Source: Micromonospora sp. NBC_01813
Lineage (GTDB): Bacteria; Actinomycetota; Actinomycetes; Mycobacteriales; Micromonosporaceae
DNA length: 64,000 bases
Assembly: GCF_035917335.1 (NCBI RefSeq)
Contig: NZ_CP109067.1
Location: forward strand, 188,501 to 252,500
Reading direction: 5' to 3'
Under the pieces are notes generated by a model. It ran no database searches. It was not told the DNA's origin and saw nothing but the letters and a program-made list of their open reading frames with translations. Both the position numbers and the translations under genes were made by a program. Positions 55,097 to 63,434 of the stretch are shown piece by piece. The number at the start of each line of letters is the position of its first letter. The stretch's first letter is position 1.

Positions 55097-56037
55097 GCCA
55101 GTTCGCCGACTACGGCCGGCCGCGTCGGGTCGACGGCGGTCTGCGGGCACGCAGCACCCGGGGCGCGATCGGCCAGTCCTGGTGGTCGCGGCGCTTCGTC
55201 GACGTGCTGGAGTCGTTCGCGTTGGGCACCCGGCTGAGCCGGGGCCGCTCGTACGCCCGGGCCGGTCAGGTGCTCGACCTGGTGGTGACCCCGGGTGCGG
55301 TGACCGCCCAGGTGCAGGGTTCCCAGGCCCGGCCGTACCGGGTGCGGATCGGTCTGACGCCGTTTCGGGAACCGGTGTGGCGGCGTATCGAGCAGACCCT
55401 GGCCGGTCAGGCGCTCTACAGTGCCCGGCTGCTCGCCGGTGACCTGCCGCCGGAGCTGGAGGAGGTGTTCGCCGCCGCCGGATCGCCACTGTTCCCGGCC
55501 GGCATCGACGAGTTGGCGATGCGCTGCAGCTGCCCGGATGCGGCGGTGCCGTGCAAGCACCTGGCCGCCACCTGCTACCTGCTCGCCGAGGAGTTCGACA
55601 CCGACCCGTTCCAGATCCTGCACTGGCGGGGGCGGGACCGGCACACGCTGCTGGACCACCTGCGGCGGGCCAGGTCAACGGCGGCGGCGGAGCCCGGCAC
55701 CGAGGCAGCTGCCAGCGCCAGTGCCAGTGCCGCAGTGGCGGCGGACACCGAGGCCGGTGCCGCGATCGTGCAGGCTGCCGCGCCGGTCACCGGCTCACCG
55801 GCCGGAACCGCCCGGACCTTGACCGATCTGCCCGAGCCGGTCGCTCCGGCCGATGCCGGCTTCTGGCGTACGCCGGTGCCGTTGCCGGATCGGGAGCCGG
55901 TCCTGCCGGCCGGTGCCGACCTGCTGCTGCGCCAACTCGGCGCACCGTCGCCGGCGATCGGCGGACCCGGCCTGGTGGCGCTGCTCGACCGGGCGTACCA
56001 GCGGTTCGCCGGTCGCCCCGACGCTGCCGATCCGTGA
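55093..56037 (+). CDS. SWIM zinc-finger protein
   Basis: A 314-residue protein. The SWIM motif MRCSCPDAAVPCKHLAATCYLL uses Cys145, Cys147, Cys154 and His156. The N-terminal RGAIGQSWWSRRFVDVLESF and the C-terminal Ala-rich half are typical of bacterial SWIM proteins that accompany SNF2 ATPases. It probably binds DNA or the SNF2 partner. ATG 55093 overlaps the SNF2 stop (ATGA), so the two are made in fixed ratio. Confidence 0.9.
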   Translation: MSQFADYGRPRRVDGGLRARSTRGAIGQSWWSRRFVDVLESFALGTRLSRGRSYARAGQVLDLVVTPGAVTAQVQGSQARPYRVRIGLTPFREPVWRRIEQTLAGQALYSARLLAGDLPPELEEVFAAAGSPLFPAGIDELAMRCSCPDAAVPCKHLAATCYLLAEEFDTDPFQILHWRGRDRHTLLDHLRRARSTAAAEPGTEAAASASASAAVAADTEAGAAIVQAAAPVTGSPAGTARTLTDLPEPVAPADAGFWRTPVPLPDREPVLPAGADLLLRQLGAPSPAIGGPGLVALLDRAYQRFAGRPDAADP

Positions 56038-56038
56038 G

Positions 56039-56290
56039 TTACCAGCGGCGGGCGCGCAACGCCAGTACCCCAGCGGCGCTGAGCGCGACGGTGCAGATGA
56101 CGGCGGCGATCCAGCCACCGAAGAACGCGAGCAGCGGCACCACCGCCCAGAGCAGCACACTCACGATGATGGCGGCCCGGTTGCGCCGGTTGGCCGCCGG
56201 ATCGCCCAGCCGGGCGACGAAATCCGGATCGGTCGTCCGCAGATGGCGGGCGATCTGATCGAACCGGCGCTGATCCTCCCTGCTGAGCAT
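56039..56290 (-). CDS. DUF3040 family membrane protein
   Basis: An 83-residue actinobacterial protein starting LSREDQRRFDQIARHLRTTDPDF, the DUF3040 signature, with two membrane helices (IIVSVLLWAVVPLLAFFGGW and ICTVALSAAGVLAL). Function unknown. It is convergent with the SWIM gene, one base apart. Confidence 0.9.
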   Translation of the reverse strand: MLSREDQRRFDQIARHLRTTDPDFVARLGDPAANRRNRAAIIVSVLLWAVVPLLAFFGGWIAAVICTVALSAAGVLALRARRW

Positions 56291-56598
56291 GGCGTGCCTT
56301 CCTTCCGAGCGTCCCCAGCGGCTATCGGCGCATTACCCAATCGGCTGCGGCTCACGCCGCCCGGGTCGTTCGCCGGACGCCTGAAGCGGCAAACCGGGCA
56401 GCGGTGGTGGGGCGGGTGACGGCTCGTCGACAGGGCGTCCAGCGGGCGCGTCGGCCCTGGTACGCCGACATGGGTGAGCGCCGGCGGTGGGCAGGTTCAC
56501 CCACTTCGCCGGCGCTCACCCAGCTGTGTCCATGGCGTTCGGAACAAGTAGTGACGTACCGGCGTCACCCGGCGCGCGTACGGGTCACCGCGTACGGG
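56291..56598. other. Intergenic region, mostly without genes
   Basis: About 308 bp between two minus-strand genes. It holds the DUF3040 promoter area and, nearest the prim-pol gene, the nested hairpin at 56471-56522. I see no further gene or motif. Confidence 0.45.
56471..56522 (-). terminator. Nested hairpin terminator of the prim-pol-like gene
   Basis: A perfect 16-bp stem (TGGGTGAGCGCCGGCG and its complement) encloses a second 5-bp hairpin GTGGG/CCCAC. It begins 77 bp past the stop of the minus-strand gene at 56599. Confidence 0.7.
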
Positions 56599-57447
56599 TC
56601 ACAGGGCCCGGCGCAGGGTGGAGACCTGCCGGGGGACGCTCACCGGGCCGCCCGGCACGACGATCGGGACGCGCGGCGGCGCGGCGGGGGCGGCCGGAAC
56701 GCCGGTGCCCGGCGTCGGGCCGGCCGGGGCCGTGCGCGGCCGGGGCAGCCGGGGTGCCGGGGCGGCGGCCTCCCGGGCGTCGAGGATGAGCCGCTGTACG
56801 GCGTACGAGTGTGGCAGCTGCCAGCGAATCTGCTCCGGGCTGACCGCCCAGCGGACCGGCCCTTCGGGCAGCACCGTCGGCGGGGCGGGGATCCAGGATC
56901 CGCGTCCGTGCTGGAGCACGTCGAGCGAGTCGGCCAGCTCGGGTCGCAGCGCGTCGCCCGGGCGTACCAGGAACATCCACCGCCCGGTGGGGGTGACCGC
57001 GACCGGACCGCGGAGCTGGCCCGCGCCGGGCGCCGCCGCCGCGCCGCGCAGCCGCAGGGTGCACAGCGCCCGCAGGCCGAGGCGGGCCGGCACCTCGAGT
57101 ACGTCGAAGGCGTACCCGGTGGCCAGCAGGACCGCGTGTGGTTGCCGGCGCCACCAGAGCTGGACCTGTTCGAGTCGGTCGCTCGCGTCGCGTTCCCAGT
57201 CCTGCAGCGCCGGGTGGCAGCTGATGGTGGGGCAGCCGGGCCGGTCGCACCGGAACCGGTCCTGGAGCAGGTACGCCCCAGGTGTCACCGGCCAACTGTG
57301 TTCGGCGTAGCGCAGCGCACCACGGCGTAGCCGCAGGCGCAGCAGAGGTGGCAGCGCGCCGTGGCGTGGCCGCAGGCGTTCCGAGGGCGGTTGCGCGCCG
57401 CGGCGCAGCCGCAGGCGGCCTAGTGGCGGTTGGGCCGTCCACCGCAT
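56599..57447 (-). CDS. Bifunctional DNA primase/polymerase-like (prim-pol) domain protein
   Basis: A 282-residue protein. After an Arg-rich repeat N-terminus, the segment SWPVTPGAYLLQDRFRCDRPGCPTISCHPALQDW and WWRRQPHAVLLATGYAFDVLEVPARLGLRAL is the actinobacterial prim-pol-like domain, with Cys pairs that may bind zinc. The catalytic Asp residues of true primases are not obvious, so it may be non-catalytic. The last 60 residues are Pro/Ala-rich. ATG 57447 has GAGGGG 9 nt upstream. It is divergent from an XRE regulator, an association I know from other actinomycetes. Confidence 0.78.
   Translation of the reverse strand: MRWTAQPPLGRLRLRRGAQPPSERLRPRHGALPPLLRLRLRRGALRYAEHSWPVTPGAYLLQDRFRCDRPGCPTISCHPALQDWERDASDRLEQVQLWWRRQPHAVLLATGYAFDVLEVPARLGLRALCTLRLRGAAAAPGAGQLRGPVAVTPTGRWMFLVRPGDALRPELADSLDVLQHGRGSWIPAPPTVLPEGPVRWAVSPEQIRWQLPHSYAVQRLILDAREAAAPAPRLPRPRTAPAGPTPGTGVPAAPAAPPRVPIVVPGGPVSVPRQVSTLRRAL
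57313..57429 (-). repeat. Three tandem 39-bp repeats inside the prim-pol-like gene
   Basis: Codons 7-45 of the gene consist of three 13-residue units: PPLGRLRLRRGAQ, PPSERLRPRHGAL and PPLLRLRLRRGAL. The units differ by a few substitutions at DNA level. Confidence 0.8.
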
Positions 57448-57575
57448 GATCGAAGTTCCCCTCAAAGTTCGTGATCTCGTCGATCGGATGTGCGGGATGC
57501 GTACAGCCACGATCGGCGTGCGCCGGGGGCTTCCGCCCCCCGCGACACGCCGGAAATTTTCGGCTGTCAACCCTT

Positions 57576-57586
57576 TGCAACTTGCA
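57576..57586. promoter_or_regulatory. Palindrome TGCAA-C-TTGCA between divergent promoters
   Basis: A perfect 5+5 dyad in the 287-bp gap between the prim-pol-like gene and the XRE gene, 149 bp before the latter. A second dyad, CCG-G-AAATTT-T-CGG (57550-57563), lies 12 bp away. Either may bind the XRE protein. Confidence 0.4.
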
Positions 57587-57734
57587 TCGAAAACTACGAG
57601 CATCTGTGATGGACCTAACGCACTGGCTGTGCGATGAGTACAGCCGGTGGTCCTGGCGTTCGGGGGGATGCCGCTTTGACCAGCACGAATGCCGGCACCG
57701 GGGGCGCCAGGCACCGCGAAGGGGGAACACGAGC

Positions 57735-58967
57735 GTGGATGAGTTACCGATCGGCCGACGGGTCGCCTACTGGCGCGGACGCCGAAAAATGTCGCAGCAG
57801 GTTTTCGCCGACCGGCTCGGAAAATCCAAGAGCTGGGTGGACAAGGTCGAACGGGGGGTGCGGCGACTCGACAAGTTCTCGGTGATCCACGAGATCGCCG
57901 ACGTCCTGCGGATCGACGTCCAGTTACTGCTCGGTAAGGATCCGGAGCGCCGGCCGGAGAGCATCACCTGCATCGACCAGGTGGAGGTCGAGGAGATCCG
58001 GGCCGCGCTGGAACGCTACGACTCGATCAGCACGTTCTTCCAGCCGATCGGAAACCCGCCGCAGCTCGCCGAGATGCACAAGGCCACCAACCACGCCTGG
58101 CTGACCTTCCAACACGCCAAGTACGGGGTACTGGCCCGGGCGCTGCCCCGGCTGCTGCGCGAGGCGCAGGCCGCCGACACCCACTACTCGACCGGCGACG
58201 AGGCCCCGCAGGCCGCCAGCCTGCTCGGCCAGCTCTACCAGATCGCCTCGTCGACGCTGCGCAAGCTCGGCGAGAGCGACCTCGCCTGGCTGGCCGCCGA
58301 CCGGTCGATCGCGGTGTCGCACCGCGCCGGAAACCCGCTGCTGACCGGGGTCGCGACCTGCCGGGTCGGCAACGCGCTGCTCGCCCTCGGCCGGTCCCGC
58401 GCCGCCCTGGAAGTGAACGTGAACATCGCCAACCGGCTGGCGCCGGCCGACGACCAGAGCAGCACCCCACAGCAGCTGTCGGTGTACGGGCTGCTGCTGC
58501 TGCAGGGCGCGATGGCCGCCGCCCGGATCGGCGACAGCGCCACCGTACGGGACCTGATCAACGGCGCGGAGGACGCGGCGCGGGCCATCGGCGAGGACCG
58601 CAACCACTACTGGACCTGTTTCGGTCCGACCAACGTCCAGCTGCACCGCGCCGCCGCGGCGGTCGAGCTGGGCGACGGCCGGGCAGCGGTGGAGGTCCAC
58701 CGGGTGATCATGGAAGAACCGGGTTTCAACGCGCTGCTGCCGGAGCGGCGGGCCCACCACCTGCTCGACATCGCCCGGGGCTACGTCCAGCTCGGCGAAC
58801 TGGACAAGGCCACCGAGATGCTGCTGGAAGGCGACCGGCTGGCACCGGCGGAGATCCGCTGCCGGCCGATCGCCCACGAGGTCATGTCCGACGTGCTGCG
58901 CCGGACCCGGGGCACCCCCTCGGCGCCGGTCGCCGAACTCGCCGAACACATGGGCGTGGGCGTGTGA
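57735..58967 (+). CDS. XRE-family regulator with TPR-like C-terminal domain
   Basis: A 410-residue protein. The helix-turn-helix (GRRVAYWRGRRKMSQQVFADRLGKSKSWVDKVERGVRRL) occupies about residues 6-62; the remaining 330 residues are helical, tetratricopeptide-like repeats (ASSTLRKLGESDLAWLAADRSIAVSHRAG, HLLDIARGYVQLGELDKATEML). Such proteins sense a small signal or partner. GTG 57735 has AAGGGGG about 10 nt upstream. The flavoprotein gene follows after 31 bp. Confidence 0.9.
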   Translation: MDELPIGRRVAYWRGRRKMSQQVFADRLGKSKSWVDKVERGVRRLDKFSVIHEIADVLRIDVQLLLGKDPERRPESITCIDQVEVEEIRAALERYDSISTFFQPIGNPPQLAEMHKATNHAWLTFQHAKYGVLARALPRLLREAQAADTHYSTGDEAPQAASLLGQLYQIASSTLRKLGESDLAWLAADRSIAVSHRAGNPLLTGVATCRVGNALLALGRSRAALEVNVNIANRLAPADDQSSTPQQLSVYGLLLLQGAMAAARIGDSATVRDLINGAEDAARAIGEDRNHYWTCFGPTNVQLHRAAAAVELGDGRAAVEVHRVIMEEPGFNALLPERRAHHLLDIARGYVQLGELDKATEMLLEGDRLAPAEIRCRPIAHEVMSDVLRRTRGTPSAPVAELAEHMGVGV

Positions 58968-58998
58968 CCAGCCGACGGGACGACGCGGAGGTGGCGGT

Positions 58999-59553
58999 GT
59001 GACCCCGGCCGGTGCCCGGATTCTCTACGTGATCGCCTGCGGCAGCCCGGCCTCCCGACGCGTCGGGAGGCTGGTCACGCTCGCCCAGCAACGGCACTGG
59101 TCGGTCTGCGTGGTCGTCACGCCGGACGGACGGAAGTTCGTCGACGTACCAGGGCTGGCCGCGCAGACCGGCCACCCGGTGCGGGCCGACTACAAGAACC
59201 CCGGCGACCCGGACGTGCTGCCCCCCGCCGACGCGATGATCGTCGCCCCGGCCACCGCCAACACGATCAACAAGTGGGCGGCCGGCATCACCGACACCCT
59301 CGCCCTCGGCCTGGTCGTCGAAGCGCAGGGCAAAGGCCTGCCGATCGTCACCCTGCCGTTCACCAACACCGCGCTCGCCGGGCATCCGGCCTTCCGGGAG
59401 AGCGTCGCCCGGCTGCGCGGCTGGGGCGTACGGGTGCTGTTCGGCGACGACGTCCTGGCACTGCAACCACCCGGCGGCGGCGAGCAGATCATCGACCAGA
59501 TCCCCTGGCACCTCACCCTCGACGCACTCGACGAGGAGACCGCCGTCGGCTGA
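58999..59553 (+). CDS. Flavoprotein (DFP/CoaC-like fold)
   Basis: A 184-residue single-domain protein of the flavin decarboxylase superfamily. It opens with ARILYVIACGSPASRRVGRL and has ADAMIVAPATANTINKWAAGI, the FMN-binding PATANTxxK loop seen in CoaC and EpiD. The catalytic His of CoaC is not evident, so the reaction is unknown. GTG 58999 has GGAGG 7 nt upstream. It is in an operon with the XRE regulator. Confidence 0.88.
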   Translation: MTPAGARILYVIACGSPASRRVGRLVTLAQQRHWSVCVVVTPDGRKFVDVPGLAAQTGHPVRADYKNPGDPDVLPPADAMIVAPATANTINKWAAGITDTLALGLVVEAQGKGLPIVTLPFTNTALAGHPAFRESVARLRGWGVRVLFGDDVLALQPPGGGEQIIDQIPWHLTLDALDEETAVG

Positions 59554-59596
59554 ACCTCGCAAAGGCGTGGCGGGCGGGTGGGTAAGCTGGGCCGCC

Positions 59597-60547
59597 GTGG
59601 ACACAACTGCATCATCACCGGTACGGGTAGCCGACGTGATCGCCGCCGTCGAGCGTCGCTACCCGCCCGCGTGGGCCGAGCAGTGGGACCGGGTCGGGCT
59701 GATCCTGGGCGAGCCGGACGCGCCCGTACGCCGGGTGTGGTGCGTGGTCGACGTCGTACCCGAGACGGCGACCGAGGCGGTCGACGCCGGCGCCGACCTG
59801 ATCATCGCGCACCATCCGTTGCTGATGCGCGGGGTCTCCTCACTTGCCCCGACCACGTACAAGGGGCGGATCGTCCACCAGTTGATCCGGGCCGGCGTCG
59901 CGCTGTACGCGGCACACACCAACGCCGACGTGGCCAACCCGGGCGTCTCCGACGCGCTCGCCGCCCGGCTCGGGCTCACCGACCTGCGCCCCCTGGTGCC
60001 GGCCCTGCCCGGCACCCCGGCGGCCGCGGTCGCCGGCCAGGGTTCCGGCCGGATCGGCACCTTGGCGCAGCCACTGACCCTCGCCGAGTTGACCCGGCAC
60101 GTCGCCGGAGTACTGCCCGCCACCACCTGGGGGGTGCGGGCCGCCGGTGACCCCAAACGCACCATCACCACCGTGGCGGTCTGCGGCGGTGCCGGCGACT
60201 CGTTCCTCGACGCCGCCACCGTCGCCGGGGTCGACGCCTACCTCACGTCCGACCTGCGCCACCACCCGGTCAGCGAGCAGGCGGCCGGCTCCGGCCCGGC
60301 GCTGATCGACGCCGCCCACTGGGCCACCGAACGGCCCTGGCTCGACGACCTCGCCGGGTTCCTCACCACCGAACTGGCGGTGGAGGCCACCGCCTCGGAC
60401 CTCGATACTGATCCCTGGACGCTGCACGTACCGTCCACCGGCCGCCCGATCGTGCCCGCGCACGCCGCCGCCACCCACCCCGCGTCCACCGCAGCACCCA
60501 CTGCGCCGACGCACGCCGCACCCACCCATGAGGAGCACCGCCCGTGA
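59597..60547 (+). CDS. Nif3-like dinuclear metal center protein
   Basis: A 316-residue Nif3/YqfO-type protein. The metal ligands appear in DLIIAHHPLL, in YAAHTNADV and, in the last third, in SDLRHHPVSEQ and AAHWATERPW. It corresponds to Rv2230c. Function is unsettled; GTP cyclohydrolase-type activity has been proposed for the family. The last 40 residues are Ala/Thr/His-rich. GTG 59597 follows TAAGCT (59583-59588) by 8 nt, a leaderless pattern. Its stop overlaps the next start (GTGA). Confidence 0.93.
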   Translation: MDTTASSPVRVADVIAAVERRYPPAWAEQWDRVGLILGEPDAPVRRVWCVVDVVPETATEAVDAGADLIIAHHPLLMRGVSSLAPTTYKGRIVHQLIRAGVALYAAHTNADVANPGVSDALAARLGLTDLRPLVPALPGTPAAAVAGQGSGRIGTLAQPLTLAELTRHVAGVLPATTWGVRAAGDPKRTITTVAVCGGAGDSFLDAATVAGVDAYLTSDLRHHPVSEQAAGSGPALIDAAHWATERPWLDDLAGFLTTELAVEATASDLDTDPWTLHVPSTGRPIVPAHAAATHPASTAAPTAPTHAAPTHEEHRP

Positions 60548-61284
60548 AGGCAGACCCGCAGGCCCAGCGACGCCTGCTCGACCTGCAGGCGATCGACACC
60601 ACGCTCGCCCAACTCGCCCACCGCCGGCGCACCCTGCCCGAGCACGCCCAACTGGACACGCTGGCCCGGGAGTTGTCGGCGCTGGAGGACGAGCGGGTCC
60701 GCGCCCAGGTCGCCGTCGACGACCTGGACCGGGACATCGCCCGGCTGGAACGCGACGTCGAGCAGGTCCGGGCCCGCAAGGACAAGGACCAGGCCCGGCT
60801 CACCGCCGGCACCGGCCCGGCCCGCGAGCTGGAGGCGCTGCAGCACGAGATGACGTCGTTGACCCGCCGGCAGACCGACCTGGAAGACGCCGAGCTGGAG
60901 CTGATGGAGCAGCGGGAAACCGCCCAGGGCACCCTGGATGAGGTGACCGGCCGGATCGAGAGCACCCGGGCGCGCCGCGTCGAGGTCGAAGCGGCCAGGG
61001 AGAAGACGCTGGCCGAGATCGCCAGCGAGGAGAAGTTCAAGTCGTCGGCCCGTACGCCGCTCGCCAACGACCTGCCCGCCGACCTGATCGCCCTCTACGA
61101 CAAGGTCCGGGAGAACTCCGGCGGGCTGGCGGCCGCCCTGCTGCGCGGCGGCCGCTGTGGCGGCTGCCGCATCGACTTCTCCGCCACCGAACGCAACCGG
61201 ATCAAGGCCGCCGACCCGGCCGAGGTGCTCCGCTGCGAGGAGTGCCGCCGGATCATGGTGCGCACCGCCGAGTCGGGCCTGTGA
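60544..61284 (+). CDS. Coiled-coil protein with C-terminal C4 zinc ribbon
   Basis: A 246-residue protein. Residues 1-170 are a long antiparallel coiled coil (RLLDLQAIDTTLAQLAHRRRTL, then LERDVEQVRARKDKDQARL). The zinc ribbon is GRCGGCRIDFSATERNRIKA followed by LRCEECRRIMV (CxxC-CxxC). It corresponds to Rv2229c; relatives are thought to act in RNA or ribosome-related processes, but no activity is known to me. GTG start and stop both overlap neighbours by 4 bp. Confidence 0.93.
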   Translation: MKADPQAQRRLLDLQAIDTTLAQLAHRRRTLPEHAQLDTLARELSALEDERVRAQVAVDDLDRDIARLERDVEQVRARKDKDQARLTAGTGPARELEALQHEMTSLTRRQTDLEDAELELMEQRETAQGTLDEVTGRIESTRARRVEVEAAREKTLAEIASEEKFKSSARTPLANDLPADLIALYDKVRENSGGLAAALLRGGRCGGCRIDFSATERNRIKAADPAEVLRCEECRRIMVRTAESGL

Positions 61285-62486
61285 CCGCCGCGAAGAAGGT
61301 CATCGTCGAAGCCGACGGCGGCGCCCGGGGCAACCCCGGTCCGGCCGGGTACGGGGCGGTGGTGCTCGACGCCGGCACCGGGGCGGTGCTCGCCGAGCGA
61401 GGTGAGCCGATCGGTGTCGCCACCAACAACGTCGCCGAGTACCAGGGCCTGATCGCCGGGCTGCGCGCCGCCAGCGAGATCGGCGCCACCGCCGTCGACG
61501 TACGGATGGATTCGAAGCTGGTCGTCGAGCAGATGACCGGCCGCTGGCAGATCAAGAACCCGGGGCTGCGGCCGCTCGCCGCGCAGGCCGCCAAGCTGGT
61601 CCGCGAGTTCGACACGGTCAGCTTCGGCTGGATTCCCCGGGAGAAGAACAAACGCGCCGACGCGCTGGCCAACCAGGCGATGGACCGGGCGGCCGGCAAA
61701 CCGGCCAAGAGCGCTGCGGCGACCCGGGCCGTCGCCCCGGTTTCGCCGGCCGCTGGCCCGGTCTCGTCAGCGCCAGCCGCTGTTTCGTCCATGTTCGACA
61801 CCGGCGCGGTCGGTGCCGCCCCGGCTGCCTCCTGGGAGCCGCCGACCACCGCCACCGCGACCCGGCTGATCCTGGTCCGCCACGGCGAGACCGGGATGAA
61901 CAAGCAGAGCCGCTACTCCGGCCGGGGCGACGTGCCGATGTCCGAGCAGGGTGCGGAGCAGGCCGCTGCCGCCGCCGCCCGGATCGCGGTCATCGGGGCC
62001 ACCGTCGACGTGATCGTCTGCTCGCCGTTGGCGCGCTGCGTCGCCACCGCGCAGGCGATCGCCGCGCAGGTCGGCGACCCGCCGGTCCGCCCCGACGGCG
62101 ACCTGATCGAGTGCGACTTCGGCGAGTGGGAGGGGCGTACCTTCGCCGAGGTGCGGGAGCGTTGGCCGGCCGAGTTGACCGCGTGGCTCGCCTCGACCGA
62201 GCTGGCCCCGCCGGGCGGGGAGTCGTTCACCCAGGTGGCGGGGCGGGTCCGGCGCTCGGTGCGGGGACTGCTCACCGCGTACCGGGGGAAGACGGTGGTG
62301 GTGGTCTCGCACGTCTCCCCGCTGAAGATCATGCTGCGGGACGCGTTGGGCGCCGGGGACGCGCTGCTGCACCGGCTCTACCTGGACCCGACCGGCATCT
62401 CGGTGATCGACACCTGGCCGGACGGCGGGGTAGCGGTGCGCACCGTCAACGACACCGCCCACCTCGCCGGCATCGCCACCCCCTGA
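61281..62486 (+). CDS. Bifunctional RNase HI / histidine acid phosphatase
   Basis: A 401-residue fusion like Rv2228c. Residues 5-140 are RNase HI, which cuts RNA in RNA-DNA hybrids: Asp12 in EADGGARGN, Glu in NNVAEYQG, Asp in VRMDSKLV and Asp in NKRADALAN. An Ala/Pro/Ser linker (about 150-190) leads to a phosphoglycerate-mutase-type phosphatase with LVRHGETGMN (about 195-204) and VVSHVSPLK; the Rv2228c C-terminal half is linked to alpha-ribazole phosphate hydrolysis. GTG 61281 overlaps the preceding stop. Confidence 0.95.
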   Translation: MTAAKKVIVEADGGARGNPGPAGYGAVVLDAGTGAVLAERGEPIGVATNNVAEYQGLIAGLRAASEIGATAVDVRMDSKLVVEQMTGRWQIKNPGLRPLAAQAAKLVREFDTVSFGWIPREKNKRADALANQAMDRAAGKPAKSAAATRAVAPVSPAAGPVSSAPAAVSSMFDTGAVGAAPAASWEPPTTATATRLILVRHGETGMNKQSRYSGRGDVPMSEQGAEQAAAAAARIAVIGATVDVIVCSPLARCVATAQAIAAQVGDPPVRPDGDLIECDFGEWEGRTFAEVRERWPAELTAWLASTELAPPGGESFTQVAGRVRRSVRGLLTAYRGKTVVVVSHVSPLKIMLRDALGAGDALLHRLYLDPTGISVIDTWPDGGVAVRTVNDTAHLAGIATP

Positions 62487-62509
62487 CCCCTCCTACGCCC
62501 CCTCTATCC

Positions 62510-62575
62510 GCGACGATCTTGCACTTATCGAGAGCTTTCGTCCAGATTGTCCCTCGATAAGTGCAAGATCGTCGC
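62510..62575. repeat. Perfect 23-bp inverted repeat with 20-nt loop
   Basis: The left arm (62510-62532) starts GCGACGATCTTGCACTTA and is exactly complementary to 62553-62575. It lies 23 bp after the RNase H gene and 24 bp before the TSUP gene, both on the plus strand. It may act as a terminator, but the arm length, AT content and lack of a T-run suggest a mobile palindromic element of the REP/MITE kind. Confidence 0.85.
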
Positions 62576-62599
62576 GATCTTGGCGCTAGGCTCCGACGG

Positions 62600-63361
62600 G
62601 TGGACATCCCCGAGCTGGCCCTGCTCGTCGGGGCAGGGCTGGCGGCGGGCACCGTCAACGCCGCCGCCGGCGGCGGATCGCTGATCACCTTCCCGGCCCT
62701 GATCGCCATCGGACTGCCGCCGGTCACCGCGAACGTCACGAACGCGATCGCCGTCTGTCCCGGCTACGTGGCGAGCACCGTCGGCAGCCGCGACGACCTG
62801 CCGAGACAGCGCCGAATCTGGCGCCTCGTGCCGACCGCCGTCGCCGGAGCGATCCTCGGCTGCGTCCTGCTGCTGATCACCCCGCCCCGGGCCTTCGAAC
62901 TGATCGTGCCGTTCCTGGTGATCAGCGCGGCGGCCGTGCTCGGCTTCCAGAACCAGTTGCGGCGCCTCGTCGGCGAACCCCGCGACCTGCCACCGAGTCG
63001 CGAACAATGGTCGCTGCAGGCGATGACCTTCTTCTGCTCGGCGTACGGCGGATACTTCGGCGCGGCGCTCGGCGTGATGCTCGTCGCCGGCCTGGCCCTG
63101 GTCCTCGACGAAGCCCTCAACGGAGTCGTCGCGCTGAAGAACCTGCTCTCGGCGGCGGTCGGGGTGACCACCGTCGCCGTCTTCGCCATCTTCGGACCGG
63201 TCAACTGGGCCGCCGCGGCCGTCGTCGCCCCGGCCACCATCGTCGGCGGGTACGTCGGCGCCCGGGTGGTCCGCCGACTCCCGCCGACCGTACTGCGCTT
63301 CGGGATCGTCATCTTCGGCATCGGCATCGGCGTACTGCTGCTGGTCCGCGCCCTGCGCTGA
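62600..63361 (+). CDS. TSUP-family (TauE/SafE-like) anion permease
   Basis: A 253-residue membrane protein with about eight helices in two repeats (GAGLAAGTVNAAAGGGSLITFPALIAIGLPPVTANVTNAIA is the first signature). Relatives export sulfite or organosulfonates. GTG 62600 follows TAGGCT (62587-62592) by 7 nt, suggesting a leaderless mRNA that starts just past the inverted repeat; longer frames would begin inside the repeat arm. Confidence 0.9.
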   Translation: MDIPELALLVGAGLAAGTVNAAAGGGSLITFPALIAIGLPPVTANVTNAIAVCPGYVASTVGSRDDLPRQRRIWRLVPTAVAGAILGCVLLLITPPRAFELIVPFLVISAAAVLGFQNQLRRLVGEPRDLPPSREQWSLQAMTFFCSAYGGYFGAALGVMLVAGLALVLDEALNGVVALKNLLSAAVGVTTVAVFAIFGPVNWAAAAVVAPATIVGGYVGARVVRRLPPTVLRFGIVIFGIGIGVLLLVRALR

Positions 63362-63434
63362 ACCCGTCGAGTTATCGGTGGCGATGCTCGAATCATGGGC
63401 GAAGATGCAGACACGACGGAGGAGATGGGCGTGG

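Noticed and set aside
51167-55678. A 1503-codon open frame on the minus strand
   Set aside because: It lies opposite the second ABC, SNF2 and SWIM genes, which have intact motifs. Its product is low-complexity Arg/Gly/Pro sequence.
62561-62599. Longer N-terminus for the TSUP permease
   Set aside because: It would start inside the inverted-repeat arm; a TAGGCT box 7 nt before GTG 62600 supports the shorter form.
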